Below are positions 23,041-31,066 of a stretch of DNA of 31,137 nucleotides, piece after piece; the first letter of the stretch is position 1; each line of letters begins with the position of its first letter. The notes beneath the pieces are model-generated. The model did no database searches and was not told where the DNA came from. It was given only the letters and a program-made list of their open reading frames with translations. The stretch spans positions 1 through 31,137 of the forward strand of contig JAVVEZ010000039.1 of the NCBI GenBank assembly GCA_032250895.1. Direction: 5' to 3'. A program made the position numbers and the translations under genes. Source of the stretch: JAVVEZ01 sp032250895. Lineage in GTDB: Bacteria > Pseudomonadota > Gammaproteobacteria > Pseudomonadales > Pseudohongiellaceae.

Positions 23041-25554
23041 TTAGGGGTTTGTTGCCACTATTTCTTCTTCCGAGCCGGCTTTCTCATTGTTCAGGAAGGC
23101 CACGCTGTTCACCACCGCCAGGATCAGGGTCTGAAAGCGGTACTCGTCCTCACGGGCCACATCCTGAACCTGACGCACCAGCGGCATATCACCGGGCTCC
23201 ATGCCCCGGCCCAGCGCATAGGCCATGAGTTTTTGTGTCACATTTCTGGCCACACTTTCCTTGTAGTTCAACAGAAACTGTTTCAGATCGGCGGCATTGT
23301 CTATCACCATGCTGTCATACAGTTCGGACGCGGTATCGATCATCTTGCCATTTTCCTCCGTCCTGAATCTGCCCACCGCATCAAAGGACTCCAATGCAAA
23401 TCCAATCGGATCCATTACGTTGTGGCAGCCCGAACAGGGTGGATTGGGCCGGTGTCCCTCCATCCATTCCCGCATGGAGGGCACATCGCCATTGCCTGCA
23501 CCATCGGCCTGCTCGGGCGGTGTGATTTTTACATTCGGCGGCGGTGGCGGAGGCTCCACCCCGAGAATACTGGCCAGTACCCAGTAACCCCGCTTGACCG
23601 GCGATGTGCGGACAGGCTGCGACGTGACCGTCAGAGAGCTGCCCTTCCCCAGAATGCCCGCCCGCAGCGCCAGTTCGCCATCCAGCCTGACCCGGCGAAA
23701 ACGCGCGCCCTTGATGCCGGGAATGCCATAATGCAGCGCCAGTCTTTCGTTCACGAAGGTATAGTCGGCCGTGAGTATCTCGGTAAGCGGCCGGTTTTCG
23801 TGAATCAGGCTGTCAACCAGCAATTCGGTTTCACGCTTGAAGGACGTTCGCAGCAAATCATCAAAATCCGGGAATTGATTCACGACCGGCGCGTGATCAT
23901 CGAGATTCCGCAAGGCCAGCCATTGCCCGGCAAAGTTCCGGGTAAAGGCCCCGGACTTCGGGTCATCCAGCATCCTTCTGACCTGCTCCTCCAGTACCTC
24001 GGGCTGGCTCAGGCTGCCGGCCCTGGCCAGATCCAGCAGGGTCTGGTCGGGAATGCTGCTCCACAGGAAGAAGGACAGCCGCGAGGCCAGATCCAGATCA
24101 CTGATCGCATAGCTCTCTCCCACCGCAATCTGCTCGGGTTCCTGTTCGATGCGGTAAATGAACTTGGGATCAGACAGCACCCGCTGTATCACCAGCGCAA
24201 TGCCCTCATCAAAACTACCGCGCTCATTGCGTCCCATTTCAAAGAAGTTCAACAGTTTGGCAATGTCGGCCCGATCGCTGTAGCCTCTGAAGGCGCGCTC
24301 TGCCAGAACGCTGACGATCTCCCGGGCGCAGTCCGTTTCGGCAGCGGCAGTGCCGGGTTGGCAGGTATACAGCCGCCTGCGGCTCGGGGTGTCAGAGACG
24401 CCACCGGGATTGTAAGGCCCCTCGACCCTGACACTGCCCACATGCGGGAACCAGGTAAAGCCCGGAATACCCCCGGTTTCAATGGTGCTGCGCTCAAAAT
24501 CGTTGTTCATGTCCAGCACCGGCGCAAAGTTGGTGGCCACAAAGGTTATGCCGATTTCATGCAAGCCGGCCTTGACCGGCAGCATGACGTCGAGGGTCGG
24601 CAGGGTCTGGCCACCGGCGGCTTCGTCATCCGTGCGCTCGGCGAAGGAACGGTCCACTCCGAGTTCCTTGTCCCAGTCAAAGACCTTGACCCGCTCACCA
24701 TCGATCAGCACTTGCAGTTTCTCGCCCCGAATCGAACCAAAGGGCCGGTCATTGCCCATGTTGCCGAGCGTGATCGCAAAAGTCTTGAAGTTATAGTCAC
24801 CATCAACCGGGAAATTGTGCTCGAACTTGATGCCACCGCGCGTGCCAAAGGGCAGGCCCTCGATACGGAAGTTCTGATTGGCATCTTCCGCCACCCGGTA
24901 CAGGGTTTGCGTGGGGCCGGATGCCAGCCCCACGGCCAGCTGGCTGATAGAGGCCGCCGCCGACAGATAGGCTTCCAGCAGGGCTGGTGACAGGGTCAGC
25001 GCCCCGGCCTGGTTGTCAAAGCCGTTGCTGGAATCGTCAGAGGGCAGGAAGTCGGCGGCATTGATGTCAAGGCCAAACAGATCCCGGATGGCATTCTGGT
25101 ATTCGGTCCGGTTCAAGCGGTGCAGTCCGGGTCTGCCGGGCTTGATGTCGGCATGGGTATCGATCTGGTTTTCAAGCGCGGCCGCCAGTGCCTGCAGGGT
25201 CGTGACATCGGGTCTTTCCTCGCCCACCGGCGGCATCATGCCTGCACGCAGACGCTTGATGACCTTCTCACCGACCTCCGGCTCCCGTTGAATATTGGCC
25301 GGGCTCAAGCCTTCCAGATCAATGCCACCGGCATAATCTTCAAAATTGTGGCACTTGGCGCAGTACTCATCGAGCAGACCATCGAGATCCGCGCCGGCTG
25401 CATCATGCCCTGCCGGCATCGTGGTGGATGCGGATGTCTGCATCGACACCGCCGGCTGCCCGGAATCTGCCGGTGACGGTGATGGGCTGGAACAGGCCGC
25501 CAGCAGCAGTGCCGCGCCCAGGATGAAAAGTAAGGTCTGTCGTATGGATGCCAT
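23041..25554 (-). CDS. DUF1592-type heme lipoprotein (DUF1587/1595/1592/1588/1585 architecture)
   Basis: The 837-residue protein starts with a lipobox, LLLAACSS (C21 lipidated; Ser at +2 suggests the outer membrane). A c-type heme site, CAKCH (C65, C68, H69), sits in a cytochrome-like region, followed by LNRTEYQNAIRDLFG (DUF1587). A central beta domain of about 160 residues comes next, then LYTCQPG...DCAREIVSVLAERAFRGY (DUF1595), VLSDPKFIYRIE (DUF1592), TSPVKRGYWVLASILGV with PPPPPPNVK (DUF1588), a second heme-like site CSGCHN, and LMAYALGRGMEPGD (DUF1585). This order is the one expanded in planctomycetes and also seen in marine gammaproteobacteria. It usually pairs with a DUF1552 protein, which is absent here. 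The function is unproven. AAGAGGTGA precedes the ATG. Confidence 0.92.
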   Translation of the reverse strand: MASIRQTLLFILGAALLLAACSSPSPSPADSGQPAVSMQTSASTTMPAGHDAAGADLDGLLDEYCAKCHNFEDYAGGIDLEGLSPANIQREPEVGEKVIKRLRAGMMPPVGEERPDVTTLQALAAALENQIDTHADIKPGRPGLHRLNRTEYQNAIRDLFGLDINAADFLPSDDSSNGFDNQAGALTLSPALLEAYLSAAASISQLAVGLASGPTQTLYRVAEDANQNFRIEGLPFGTRGGIKFEHNFPVDGDYNFKTFAITLGNMGNDRPFGSIRGEKLQVLIDGERVKVFDWDKELGVDRSFAERTDDEAAGGQTLPTLDVMLPVKAGLHEIGITFVATNFAPVLDMNNDFERSTIETGGIPGFTWFPHVGSVRVEGPYNPGGVSDTPSRRRLYTCQPGTAAAETDCAREIVSVLAERAFRGYSDRADIAKLLNFFEMGRNERGSFDEGIALVIQRVLSDPKFIYRIEQEPEQIAVGESYAISDLDLASRLSFFLWSSIPDQTLLDLARAGSLSQPEVLEEQVRRMLDDPKSGAFTRNFAGQWLALRNLDDHAPVVNQFPDFDDLLRTSFKRETELLVDSLIHENRPLTEILTADYTFVNERLALHYGIPGIKGARFRRVRLDGELALRAGILGKGSSLTVTSQPVRTSPVKRGYWVLASILGVEPPPPPPNVKITPPEQADGAGNGDVPSMREWMEGHRPNPPCSGCHNVMDPIGFALESFDAVGRFRTEENGKMIDTASELYDSMVIDNAADLKQFLLNYKESVARNVTQKLMAYALGRGMEPGDMPLVRQVQDVAREDEYRFQTLILAVVNSVAFLNNEKAGSEEEIVATNP

Positions 25555-25748
25555 GGTCTCACCTCTTGTTCATTGGTGCATTTTCGCTGTTTTTCGGCGC
25601 CGGCTTTTTGATTTAAAACAACTATCCTGCTGTTTCCGCGCCTGCACAGCTGTTCACCATCCGGCTTCTCACCATCCATCAACGCAACGGGGCAAGCACC
25701 CGGGGGCTTCGGCAATGAGCGTCTGAACATATTAGTGTCATGTCAGCA

Positions 25749-25765
25749 GGAGCCCGACAGACTCC
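25749..25765. repeat. Dispersed repeat copy (inverted)
   Basis: GGAGCCCGACAGACTCC is the reverse-complement form of the window's repeat, with small changes. It lies in the 278-base gap between the divergent DUF1592 and methyltransferase genes. A 10-bp palindrome, GTGTATACAC (25789-25798), follows before the methyltransferase start and could be part of its promoter. Confidence 0.55.
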
Positions 25766-25832
25766 CAGGCTGTTCATGGCTCCCCGGGGTGTATACACTT
25801 TACGAACATGACCAGCCGAGGTGAAAAACTGC

Positions 25833-26585
25833 GTGAACATCCTGAAACAGCCCTTCCTGAAGAGCCGCGGACACTGCCCCACCTGTGAGCGGGATGTCAG
25901 CTTCGTGGCGCACGATGCCTGGCTTCGGGATCACTTCCTCTGCTCCAACTGCGGCAGCCTGCCCCGCGAGCGGGCCCTGATGCAGGTGATAGAAACGTTT
26001 TTTCCGGACTGGCGGCAGGCCGTCATCCACGAATCCTCACCGGCCAACAGGGGCGCGAGCGCCCGTCTTGCCGAAGAATGCCCGCGCTATATTCCGTCAC
26101 AGTTTTTTCCCGACCAGACCCCGGGCAGCAGCCATCAGGGCATACGCTGCGAAAACCTGGAACAGCTCAGTTTCGCTGATGACAGCATCGATCTGCATGT
26201 CACCCAGGATGTGTTTGAACATCTGTTCCATCCGGCACAAGCCTTTGCCGAGATCAAACGCACCCTGAAACCGGGCGGCATGCATATTTTTACGGTACCG
26301 CTCGTCAACAAGACCCGCCCTACGGAAATACGCGCCCGTATCGATGCCGGCATCATCACCCACCTGGCCCCCGAGTCCTATCACGGCAACCCGGTCGGCA
26401 ATGGCAAGTCTCTGGTGACCATCGACTGGGGCTTTGATATCTGCCGGCATATTTTCAAGACCACCGGCCTCTTCACCCAGATCATTCACAGCGACGATCT
26501 GGGCCGGGGCATCCGGGCCGAATTCATTGAAGTGCTGGTCACGCTGAAGCCAGCCATGAACGGGCATGACATCAGCATTCTCTAG
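25833..26585 (+). CDS. SAM-dependent methyltransferase with N-terminal zinc ribbon
   Basis: The 250-residue protein starts with a four-cysteine zinc module (C15, C18, C37, C40: CPTC...CSNC). A class-I methyltransferase region follows: an unusual motif I (IHESSPANRG in place of the glycine-rich loop), LSFADDSIDLHVTQDVFEHLFHPAQ and the motif LKPGGMHIFTVPL. The same zinc-ribbon/methyltransferase pairing occurs in proteins encoded near glycan or surface-polymer genes. The substrate is unknown here. GTG 25833 is chosen because GAGGTGA lies eight bases upstream; a GTG at 25821 is also in frame. The next genes (ktrAB) are in the same direction but unrelated in function. Confidence 0.85.
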   Translation: MNILKQPFLKSRGHCPTCERDVSFVAHDAWLRDHFLCSNCGSLPRERALMQVIETFFPDWRQAVIHESSPANRGASARLAEECPRYIPSQFFPDQTPGSSHQGIRCENLEQLSFADDSIDLHVTQDVFEHLFHPAQAFAEIKRTLKPGGMHIFTVPLVNKTRPTEIRARIDAGIITHLAPESYHGNPVGNGKSLVTIDWGFDICRHIFKTTGLFTQIIHSDDLGRGIRAEFIEVLVTLKPAMNGHDISIL

Positions 26586-26672
26586 CAAAAAATACCGGGC
26601 ATCTATCAACGCCAGCAGAACGCATTGGCGCAGGAAGCTCTGAATACATCTGGATTACAGGAGTCGGCAGCT

Positions 26673-27338
26673 ATGTCAAAACGCAGGCAAAGAAGTTTTG
26701 TCGTGATCGGCCTCGGCACCTTCGGCCGCACCGTTTCCACCGAGCTCGCACGCTATGGCGACCATGTGTTGGGCATCGATATCGACGAGCACAAAGTGAG
26801 CTCCCTGTCGGATATTCTTGCCGAGGCGGTCATTGCCGATGGCCGCGACGAAGACGCCCTGCGGGAAACCGGAGCCGGGAATTATGATGTGGCCCTGGTC
26901 GCCATCGGCGAAGATCTGGAAGCCAATATTCTCTGTACCATGAACCTCAAGCAGATCGGGGTGCCCTGTGTCTGGGTCAAGGCGCTCGATCGCGTACATC
27001 ATCGCATCCTGTCGCGGCTGGATGTCGACAAGGTCATTCATCCCGAACAGGAGATCGGGCAGCATATAGCACAGATGCTTCACAACCCGCTGGTACGTGA
27101 CTATATCAACATAGGCAACGGTTTTTTCATTGTCGATTTCACCCTGCCCGAGCAACTCGACGGCCAGCAGATCGCCACGCTCGAACTCATGGAGAAGTTC
27201 AATATCCGCTGCCTGGGTTTGTTGCGCCATGGTGAATTTCTGCCCTGTGAGGCTGCCACGACGATACTGAAGACGGACGACAAACTGCTGCTTTTCGGTG
27301 ACAGAAGTCACCTGCGGGCTTTCGGCGAAACTCTGTAA
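26673..27338 (+). CDS. ktrA: Regulatory RCK subunit of K+ uptake system (KtrA/TrkA family)
   Basis: The 221-residue cytoplasmic protein has an N-terminal Rossmann RCK_N domain (GLGTFG at 13-18 and D36 at the end of the second strand for NAD(H)/ATP binding). An RCK_C domain follows (about 140-220) with FIVDFTLPEQLDGQ and DDKLLLFG. KtrA rings gate the KtrB channel in response to nucleotides. AGGAG nine bases before ATG 26673 fixes the start; the open frame continues upstream without a site. The ktrB gene follows 14 bases after its stop. Confidence 0.92.
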   Translation: MSKRRQRSFVVIGLGTFGRTVSTELARYGDHVLGIDIDEHKVSSLSDILAEAVIADGRDEDALRETGAGNYDVALVAIGEDLEANILCTMNLKQIGVPCVWVKALDRVHHRILSRLDVDKVIHPEQEIGQHIAQMLHNPLVRDYINIGNGFFIVDFTLPEQLDGQQIATLELMEKFNIRCLGLLRHGEFLPCEAATTILKTDDKLLLFGDRSHLRAFGETL

Positions 27339-27352
27339 AACGGTCCGCATCG

Positions 27353-28699
27353 ATGTTTCTACGCTTTCTGTCTCTGTTCACCCGACGCCGCATCCATATC
27401 GCACCGCCGGCAGTATTGGCCTTGCTCTATGCCTGCCTCATTGCCGGCGGCTCTGTCTTGTTGAAACTGCCCCTTGCCTCCCGCCTGCCGGTGAGCTGGG
27501 CTGACGCCATTTTCACGGCGACCTCTGCCGTGACCGTGACCGGCCTGGCGGTACTCGATACCGGCAGCGATTTCACACTGTTCGGCCAGATCGTGATCCT
27601 GATGCTGATTCAACTGGGCGGGCTTGGCTTGATGACCTTTGCGGTACTGATCCTGGCCATGCTTGGCCTGCCGGTGGGCCTGCCGCATCGCATCTTCCTG
27701 CGCGAGGATTTGAACCAGACCTCCCTTACCGGTCTGCTGCAACTGGTAGCCCTTATCGCCCGTGTCGTGCTCGCTTTCGAGCTGATCGGCAGCTTGCTGC
27801 TGGCCCTGGTATTCGTGCCCGAGTTCGGCTGGTGGCAGGGCCTGTGGCAATCCGTGTTTCACGCCGTCTCGGCCTTCAACAATGCCGGCTTCAGTCTGTT
27901 TTCCGACAGCCTGACCGGCTGGGCGAGCAGCCCTCTGGTCAATCTGACAGTGACCGTCCTGATCATCATGGGAGGTATTGGCTTCAGCGTGCTGTCCGAC
28001 CTGCGCAGCAAACGTCAATGGCGGCATTTCTCGCTGCACAGCAAGCTGATGCTGAGCGGAACGGCGGCGTTGATCCTGTGGTCGGTGCCGGTCTTCGCCG
28101 CGCTGGAATGGAACAACCCGGACACGCTGGGGCAGTTCGACAGCGGCTGGGTCAAGCTGATGGTGAGCTGGTTTCAGGGCATCACCGTGCGTACCGCCGG
28201 ATTCAACAGCATCGACATGAGTGCGATGCACGACAGCACCGCCCTGATGTTCATCTCGCTGATGGTGATCGGTGGTGGCAGCACATCCACGGCAGGAGGC
28301 ATCAAGGTCACCACCTTCATCGTGTTGATACTGGCCACCCTTGCCTTCTTCCGGCGCCGCAGCACCCTGCATGTCTTCGGCCGAAGCCTGGGGCATGAGG
28401 AAGTTCTCAAAGTGCTGGCGCTGGGCATGGTCAGTTTGCTGCTGGTGATGTTCTGCACGTTTGTCATCAGCATGTCGCACGATGGCAATTTTCTCAACCT
28501 GGCCTTCGAAGTGGCTTCAGCCTTCGGCACCGTAGGCCTCTCACGCGGCACCACTGCCGAGCTGGACGCCCTGGGCCGCGGTGTCATTATCCTGCTGATG
28601 TTCATCGGACGTGTCGGACCGCTGACGCTTGGATTCTTCCTGGCTACCCGAACCCTTCCGCGCGTTCGTTATCCGGCCGGCAACGTACTGCTGGGCTGA
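27353..28699 (+). CDS. ktrB: K+ transporter membrane subunit (KtrB/TrkH family)
   Basis: The 448-residue protein has the four M1-P-M2 repeats of the family. The selectivity-filter positions are TSAVTVTGL (about 58-65), FNNAGFSL (175-182), TAGFNS and FGTVGLS. STSTAGGIKVTT, in the third repeat, matches the KtrB intramembrane loop. It forms the Na+-driven or gated K+ uptake channel with KtrA. The C-terminal RVGPLTLGFFLATRT...VLLG is the normal family end, so the gene looks intact despite the patatin remnant starting 19 bases later. Confidence 0.94.
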   Translation: MFLRFLSLFTRRRIHIAPPAVLALLYACLIAGGSVLLKLPLASRLPVSWADAIFTATSAVTVTGLAVLDTGSDFTLFGQIVILMLIQLGGLGLMTFAVLILAMLGLPVGLPHRIFLREDLNQTSLTGLLQLVALIARVVLAFELIGSLLLALVFVPEFGWWQGLWQSVFHAVSAFNNAGFSLFSDSLTGWASSPLVNLTVTVLIIMGGIGFSVLSDLRSKRQWRHFSLHSKLMLSGTAALILWSVPVFAALEWNNPDTLGQFDSGWVKLMVSWFQGITVRTAGFNSIDMSAMHDSTALMFISLMVIGGGSTSTAGGIKVTTFIVLILATLAFFRRRSTLHVFGRSLGHEEVLKVLALGMVSLLLVMFCTFVISMSHDGNFLNLAFEVASAFGTVGLSRGTTAELDALGRGVIILLMFIGRVGPLTLGFFLATRTLPRVRYPAGNVLLG

Positions 28700-28718
28700 C
28701 AGTCGCAGGGGCAACTGG

Positions 28719-29294
28719 ACAAGCCCGAAGCGCCTGTTTATTCTGCTGGCATCCGCATCGATTCCGATTGCCATGCCGCCGGTGATGCTGGATGTCGAAG
28801 TGAACGGCAAGCGTTACGACGAAATGCACGCCGATGGTGGCGTGCAGGCGCAATTCTTCGTGCCCCTGGTGGTCATCGATCTGCCGGCGGCGATTCGCGA
28901 GGCCCAGGCGGCTGGATTCAACTACACACCGACACCACGCATGTTCGTGATTCGCAATTCAAAATTTCTTCCCGATGCCAAACCCATCGAACGCAAACTC
29001 GGCGCGATCGTGGATCGCACGGTGGCGTCGATGGTACAGGCCATGGGCCGCGCCGACCTGTTTCAGATTTATGCCATCGCCAGAGCCCGGGGCAACGATT
29101 TCCGCTACACGGAAATTCCGGCCGACTTCCAATGGCAATCCGAGCAGGAATTCCATGGTCCGGAATTGCGCAGGCTATACGCTGTGGGCTACGAGAACGG
29201 CCAGCGCGATGACACCTGGGTGAGAACACCCCCCGGCGTATTTTCAAGGAATCTCGAAGGAATAGACGTTCCGCTTCCCAAAGCTGAAGAGTGA
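28719..29294 (+). pseudogene. 5'-truncated patatin-like phospholipase gene
   Basis: From about 28722 the frame encodes the C-terminal half of a patatin-like lipase: LFILLASASIPIAMPPVMLD, VNGKRYDEMHADGGVQAQFF (carrying the catalytic Asp in DGG), RMFVIRNSKF, IYAIARARGNDFRYTEIPADF and YENGQRDDTW. The N-terminal half with the oxyanion loop and the GxSxG nucleophile is missing. The open frame continues upstream only by running through ktrB in another frame. An active enzyme is not possible from this piece. It probably marks a deletion or recombination junction at 28700-28720. Confidence 0.8.
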
Positions 29295-29300
29295 TTTAAG

Positions 29301-29696
29301 GACATCGCCGCCAACGGGCGCGGTTCGCTTTTTTTCGACTTGAGATAGTGGACTTCATCGGGCAACCAAGGAACAGCGTGGACATTTTCGACTGTCTTCC
29401 AGGGGTGCCGGAATCTGCCCGCCCGCCGCCACCGAGCGCAAACCGCTGATGGCGTTGAACGTAAGCCCGTGCAGCTCTTCATCAAATTCCACCCGCACCC
29501 GCTCCTTGCTGGCCACATAGTAGATAGCGCCTTCTTCGCAAACATAGCCGTGCTCCTGCAGCAACATGCCTTGCACACACAGCTGCACTCGCTCGGGGTC
29601 GTACACGCCTTTGGAAATATGCGGACGTTTCCCGCGTTTATAATCCACAGGAATCACCCTACCCTCTTCCGCTTCGATCAAATCCCGCATTCCCAT
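29301..29696 (-). pseudogene. Truncated and frameshifted cas4 (Cas4-Cas1 fusion type)
   Basis: The frame at 29355-29696 encodes the core of a Cas4 nuclease: DLIEAEEGRVIPVDYKRGKR (the D...VDYK catalytic part), YDPERVQLCVQGMLLQEHGY, GAIYYVASKERVRVEFDEEL and, at the end, KCPRCSLV. The upstream part with the first Fe-S cysteine and the RecB-like His is missing. After CSLV a small deletion shifts the frame. LPDEVHYLK, which normally follows the last Fe-S cysteine in Cas4-Cas1 fusions, is found in the next frame, so that cysteine is lost and nothing of Cas1 remains beyond a short linker. The residues resemble the Cas4 half of Cas4-Cas1 fusions (type I-U/I-G) more than stand-alone type I-C Cas4. Confidence 0.82.
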
Positions 29697-29745
29697 CTAA
29701 TTGACCTTCCATAGGTTTTCTCATCGGCGATGGCCGGCGGATTAT

Positions 29746-30060
29746 TCAAAAAACGTCGAGGATAAGGTTGAATATTAGGATAAATAGAGAAATAGCAATA
29801 TATGGAGCAAAGAAAAGAATCACAATAGGACGCTTTTTTCCGTTTCTCATCCCTATTATCCCAGCAACAATTAACGCTATTGGAATGAAGGCGCCAAAGG
29901 AAAATAAGGGATAGCCGGACAGAAAAAATGCCACAGGAATTGATAGAAAAAGTCCGATCATTGCGTAAAATGGCCGGCGAATAAAGGCCGAAACAACTAG
30001 TAAAAGTGAGCTCAATATTAGCAATGCAGCCAATACGTAGGAATAAAAGTTCCCCCCCAT
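29746..30060 (-). CDS. Small AT-rich four-helix membrane protein
   Basis: The 104-residue protein has four hydrophobic segments (about 8-27, 31-50, 52-70 and 78-102) separated by short basic loops (RRP, MRNGKKRP). The minus-strand upstream sequence has GAGGA nine bases before the ATG. The coding sequence is clearly richer in A+T than the genes to its left, suggesting transfer. No family is recognised. It lies between the cas4 remnant and the CRISPR/PIN region and could be a small accessory defence or stress protein, but nothing in the sequence proves that. Confidence 0.6.
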   Translation of the reverse strand: MGGNFYSYVLAALLILSSLLLVVSAFIRRPFYAMIGLFLSIPVAFFLSGYPLFSFGAFIPIALIVAGIIGMRNGKKRPIVILFFAPYIAISLFILIFNLILDVF

Positions 30061-30143
30061 GGCTAGGTTTCCTCACTTCAGGGGAGTTATAGTGTCATCA
30101 ACTATACTCCATCTGAGATGGAACGAACGATGCCAAGTTCCGC

Positions 30144-30172
30144 CAGTTCATCCCCACGGGAGTGGGGAAGAC
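30144..30172 (-). repeat. Solitary type I-E-like CRISPR repeat
   Basis: On the minus strand these 29 bases begin GTCTTCCCCAC and end GTGGGGATGAACTG. From memory of the I-E consensus (GTGTTCCCC...GGGGATGAACCG), only about four positions differ, and the CCCCAC/GTGGGG stem is intact. No second copy occurs at the expected 61-base spacing on either side. It may be the last relic of an I-E array. Confidence 0.5.
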
Positions 30173-30452
30173 CAAGATTGCGCCGGTCATGGTTTGCTCC
30201 TATACTGTGTTTGCCCATCGTGCGGGCAGTCTCCGCCCAGACGACCACTCCCACGCACGGGGCATGCCACGACGGGGCGGCGGCGTGGCAATTATTTTGC
30301 CCGCGCTCATTCCGCTCCGCGCCGATATAGGCGCACCTCCTGCCTGTACCGTCCGACGAGCCCTTGTTCGGTCCCTCCTAAAACGTCGTTACCTCAGCCC
30401 ACCCCGCGTGAGCCCGCTCGAATACAGCGGTGCCGGGCTGATCCTGCCCCTT
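30173..30452. other. Intergenic region with no recognised gene
   Basis: About 280 bases between the solitary repeat and the dispersed repeat. An open frame crosses it, but the predicted residues (Arg/Pro/Ser-rich) look like translated non-coding DNA. No RNA gene, terminator or second CRISPR repeat is convincing. Confidence 0.5.
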
Positions 30453-30468
30453 GGAGCCTGTCGGACTC
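30453..30468. repeat. Dispersed repeat copy (GGAGCCTGTCGGACTC)
   Basis: Exact consensus copy. About 70 bases further on, GGGAAATCGG...TTTTCCC (30539-30559) repeats the inner inverted pair of the MITE-like element at 14222-14390, so a diverged version of that element may run from 30453 to about 30560, directly against the PIN fragment. Confidence 0.6.
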
Positions 30469-30560
30469 AGGCTGATTCTACTCGGCTCTGGCATTCTGCT
30501 TCGCTCTACCTCCTGCATCCATACAGTCGTGCGGCAGCGGGAAATCGGCCCCTTTTCCCC

Positions 30561-30788
30561 ATGAACAATTTCGTTGTAATAGGCACCGTTGTACTGATCA
30601 GTGCCTTGCTTGGCCCTGCAGTGCCTGCCAGAAAGCTGATACGGCGCTGTCTTCAAGGACATTACAACCCCTTGATAAGTAATGCGTTATTCCAGAAATA
30701 TGAAGACGTTGCCAGCCGCCCGCACATACTTAAGCAATGCCCACTGACGCGGGCGGAACAACGAGAACTATTGAACGCATACTACAGT
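30561..30788 (+). pseudogene. Truncated PIN-domain toxin fragment (COG1569-like), catalytic Asp lost
   Basis: The 76 codons match the start of a toxin of the putative toxin-antitoxin PIN family: VVIGTVVLISALLGP aligns with the usual VVIDTNVLISALLGP, followed by ARKLIRRCLQGHYNPLISNA, LFQKYEDV and PLTRAEQRELLNAYYS. The first catalytic Asp is Gly and the next conserved Asn is Val, so nuclease activity is unlikely. The family continues for another 50-60 residues with the remaining acidic residues. Here the reading passes directly into the CRISPR repeat at 30789 and stays open through it. No antitoxin gene lies upstream. Confidence 0.75.
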
Positions 30789-31066
30789 GCGAAGGGCGCG
30801 ACGCACCTTCTCCACCACGCCGCGCGTCTTGCCATAGTTTCAATCCACGCGCCAGCGAAGGGCGCGACTTGCAAAACGGTGTGCTGCTACTGGGCGTGTT
30901 GTGTTTCAATCCACGCGCCCGCGAAGGGCGCGACCCACAGGCGTCGCCGTGTCTAACGCCAGTTCCTGGTTTCAATCCACGCGCCCGCGAAGGGCGCGAC
31001 ATATCCTATTCCTGAAAGATTAGCATTCGATATGGTTTCAATCCACGCGCCCGCGAAGGGCGCGAC
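30789..31066 (-). CRISPR. Type I-C-like CRISPR array: four full repeats, one truncated repeat, four 34-nt spacers
   Basis: Full 32-base repeats lie at 30837-30868, 30903-30934, 30969-31000 and 31035-31066. On the plus strand they start GTTTCAATCCACGCG and end GAAGGGCGCGAC. Three are identical; the one at 30837 has C-to-A at its 18th base. A 14-base repeat end (GCGAAGGGCGCGAC, 30789-30802) precedes the first spacer. All four spacers (30803-30836, 30869-30902, 30935-30968, 31001-31034) are 34 bases long and differ from each other. The repeat forms a CGCGCCC/GGGCGCG stem. The minus-strand form ends in GGATTGAAAC, the standard type I-C 3' handle, so crRNA is probably made leftwards from a leader at higher coordinates. 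Confidence 0.95.

Noticed and set aside
23233..24990. 585-codon open frame on the plus strand
   Set aside because: Antisense shadow of the DUF1592 lipoprotein gene; no recognisable motif and no ribosome binding site.
27359..28480. 373-codon open frame on the minus strand
   Set aside because: Antisense to ktrB; Gln/His/Glu-rich low-information sequence.
30205..30233. Possible second I-E repeat at 61-base spacing
   Set aside because: Only a loose GCCC...GGGC stem is shared; the conserved ends (GTTCATCCCC, GGGGAAGAC) are absent.
30162..30956. 264-codon open frame on the plus strand through the PIN fragment and array
   Set aside because: Only codons at 30561-30788 look like a protein family; the rest is intergenic DNA and translated CRISPR repeats (recurring HAPAKGAT), so it is not one gene.
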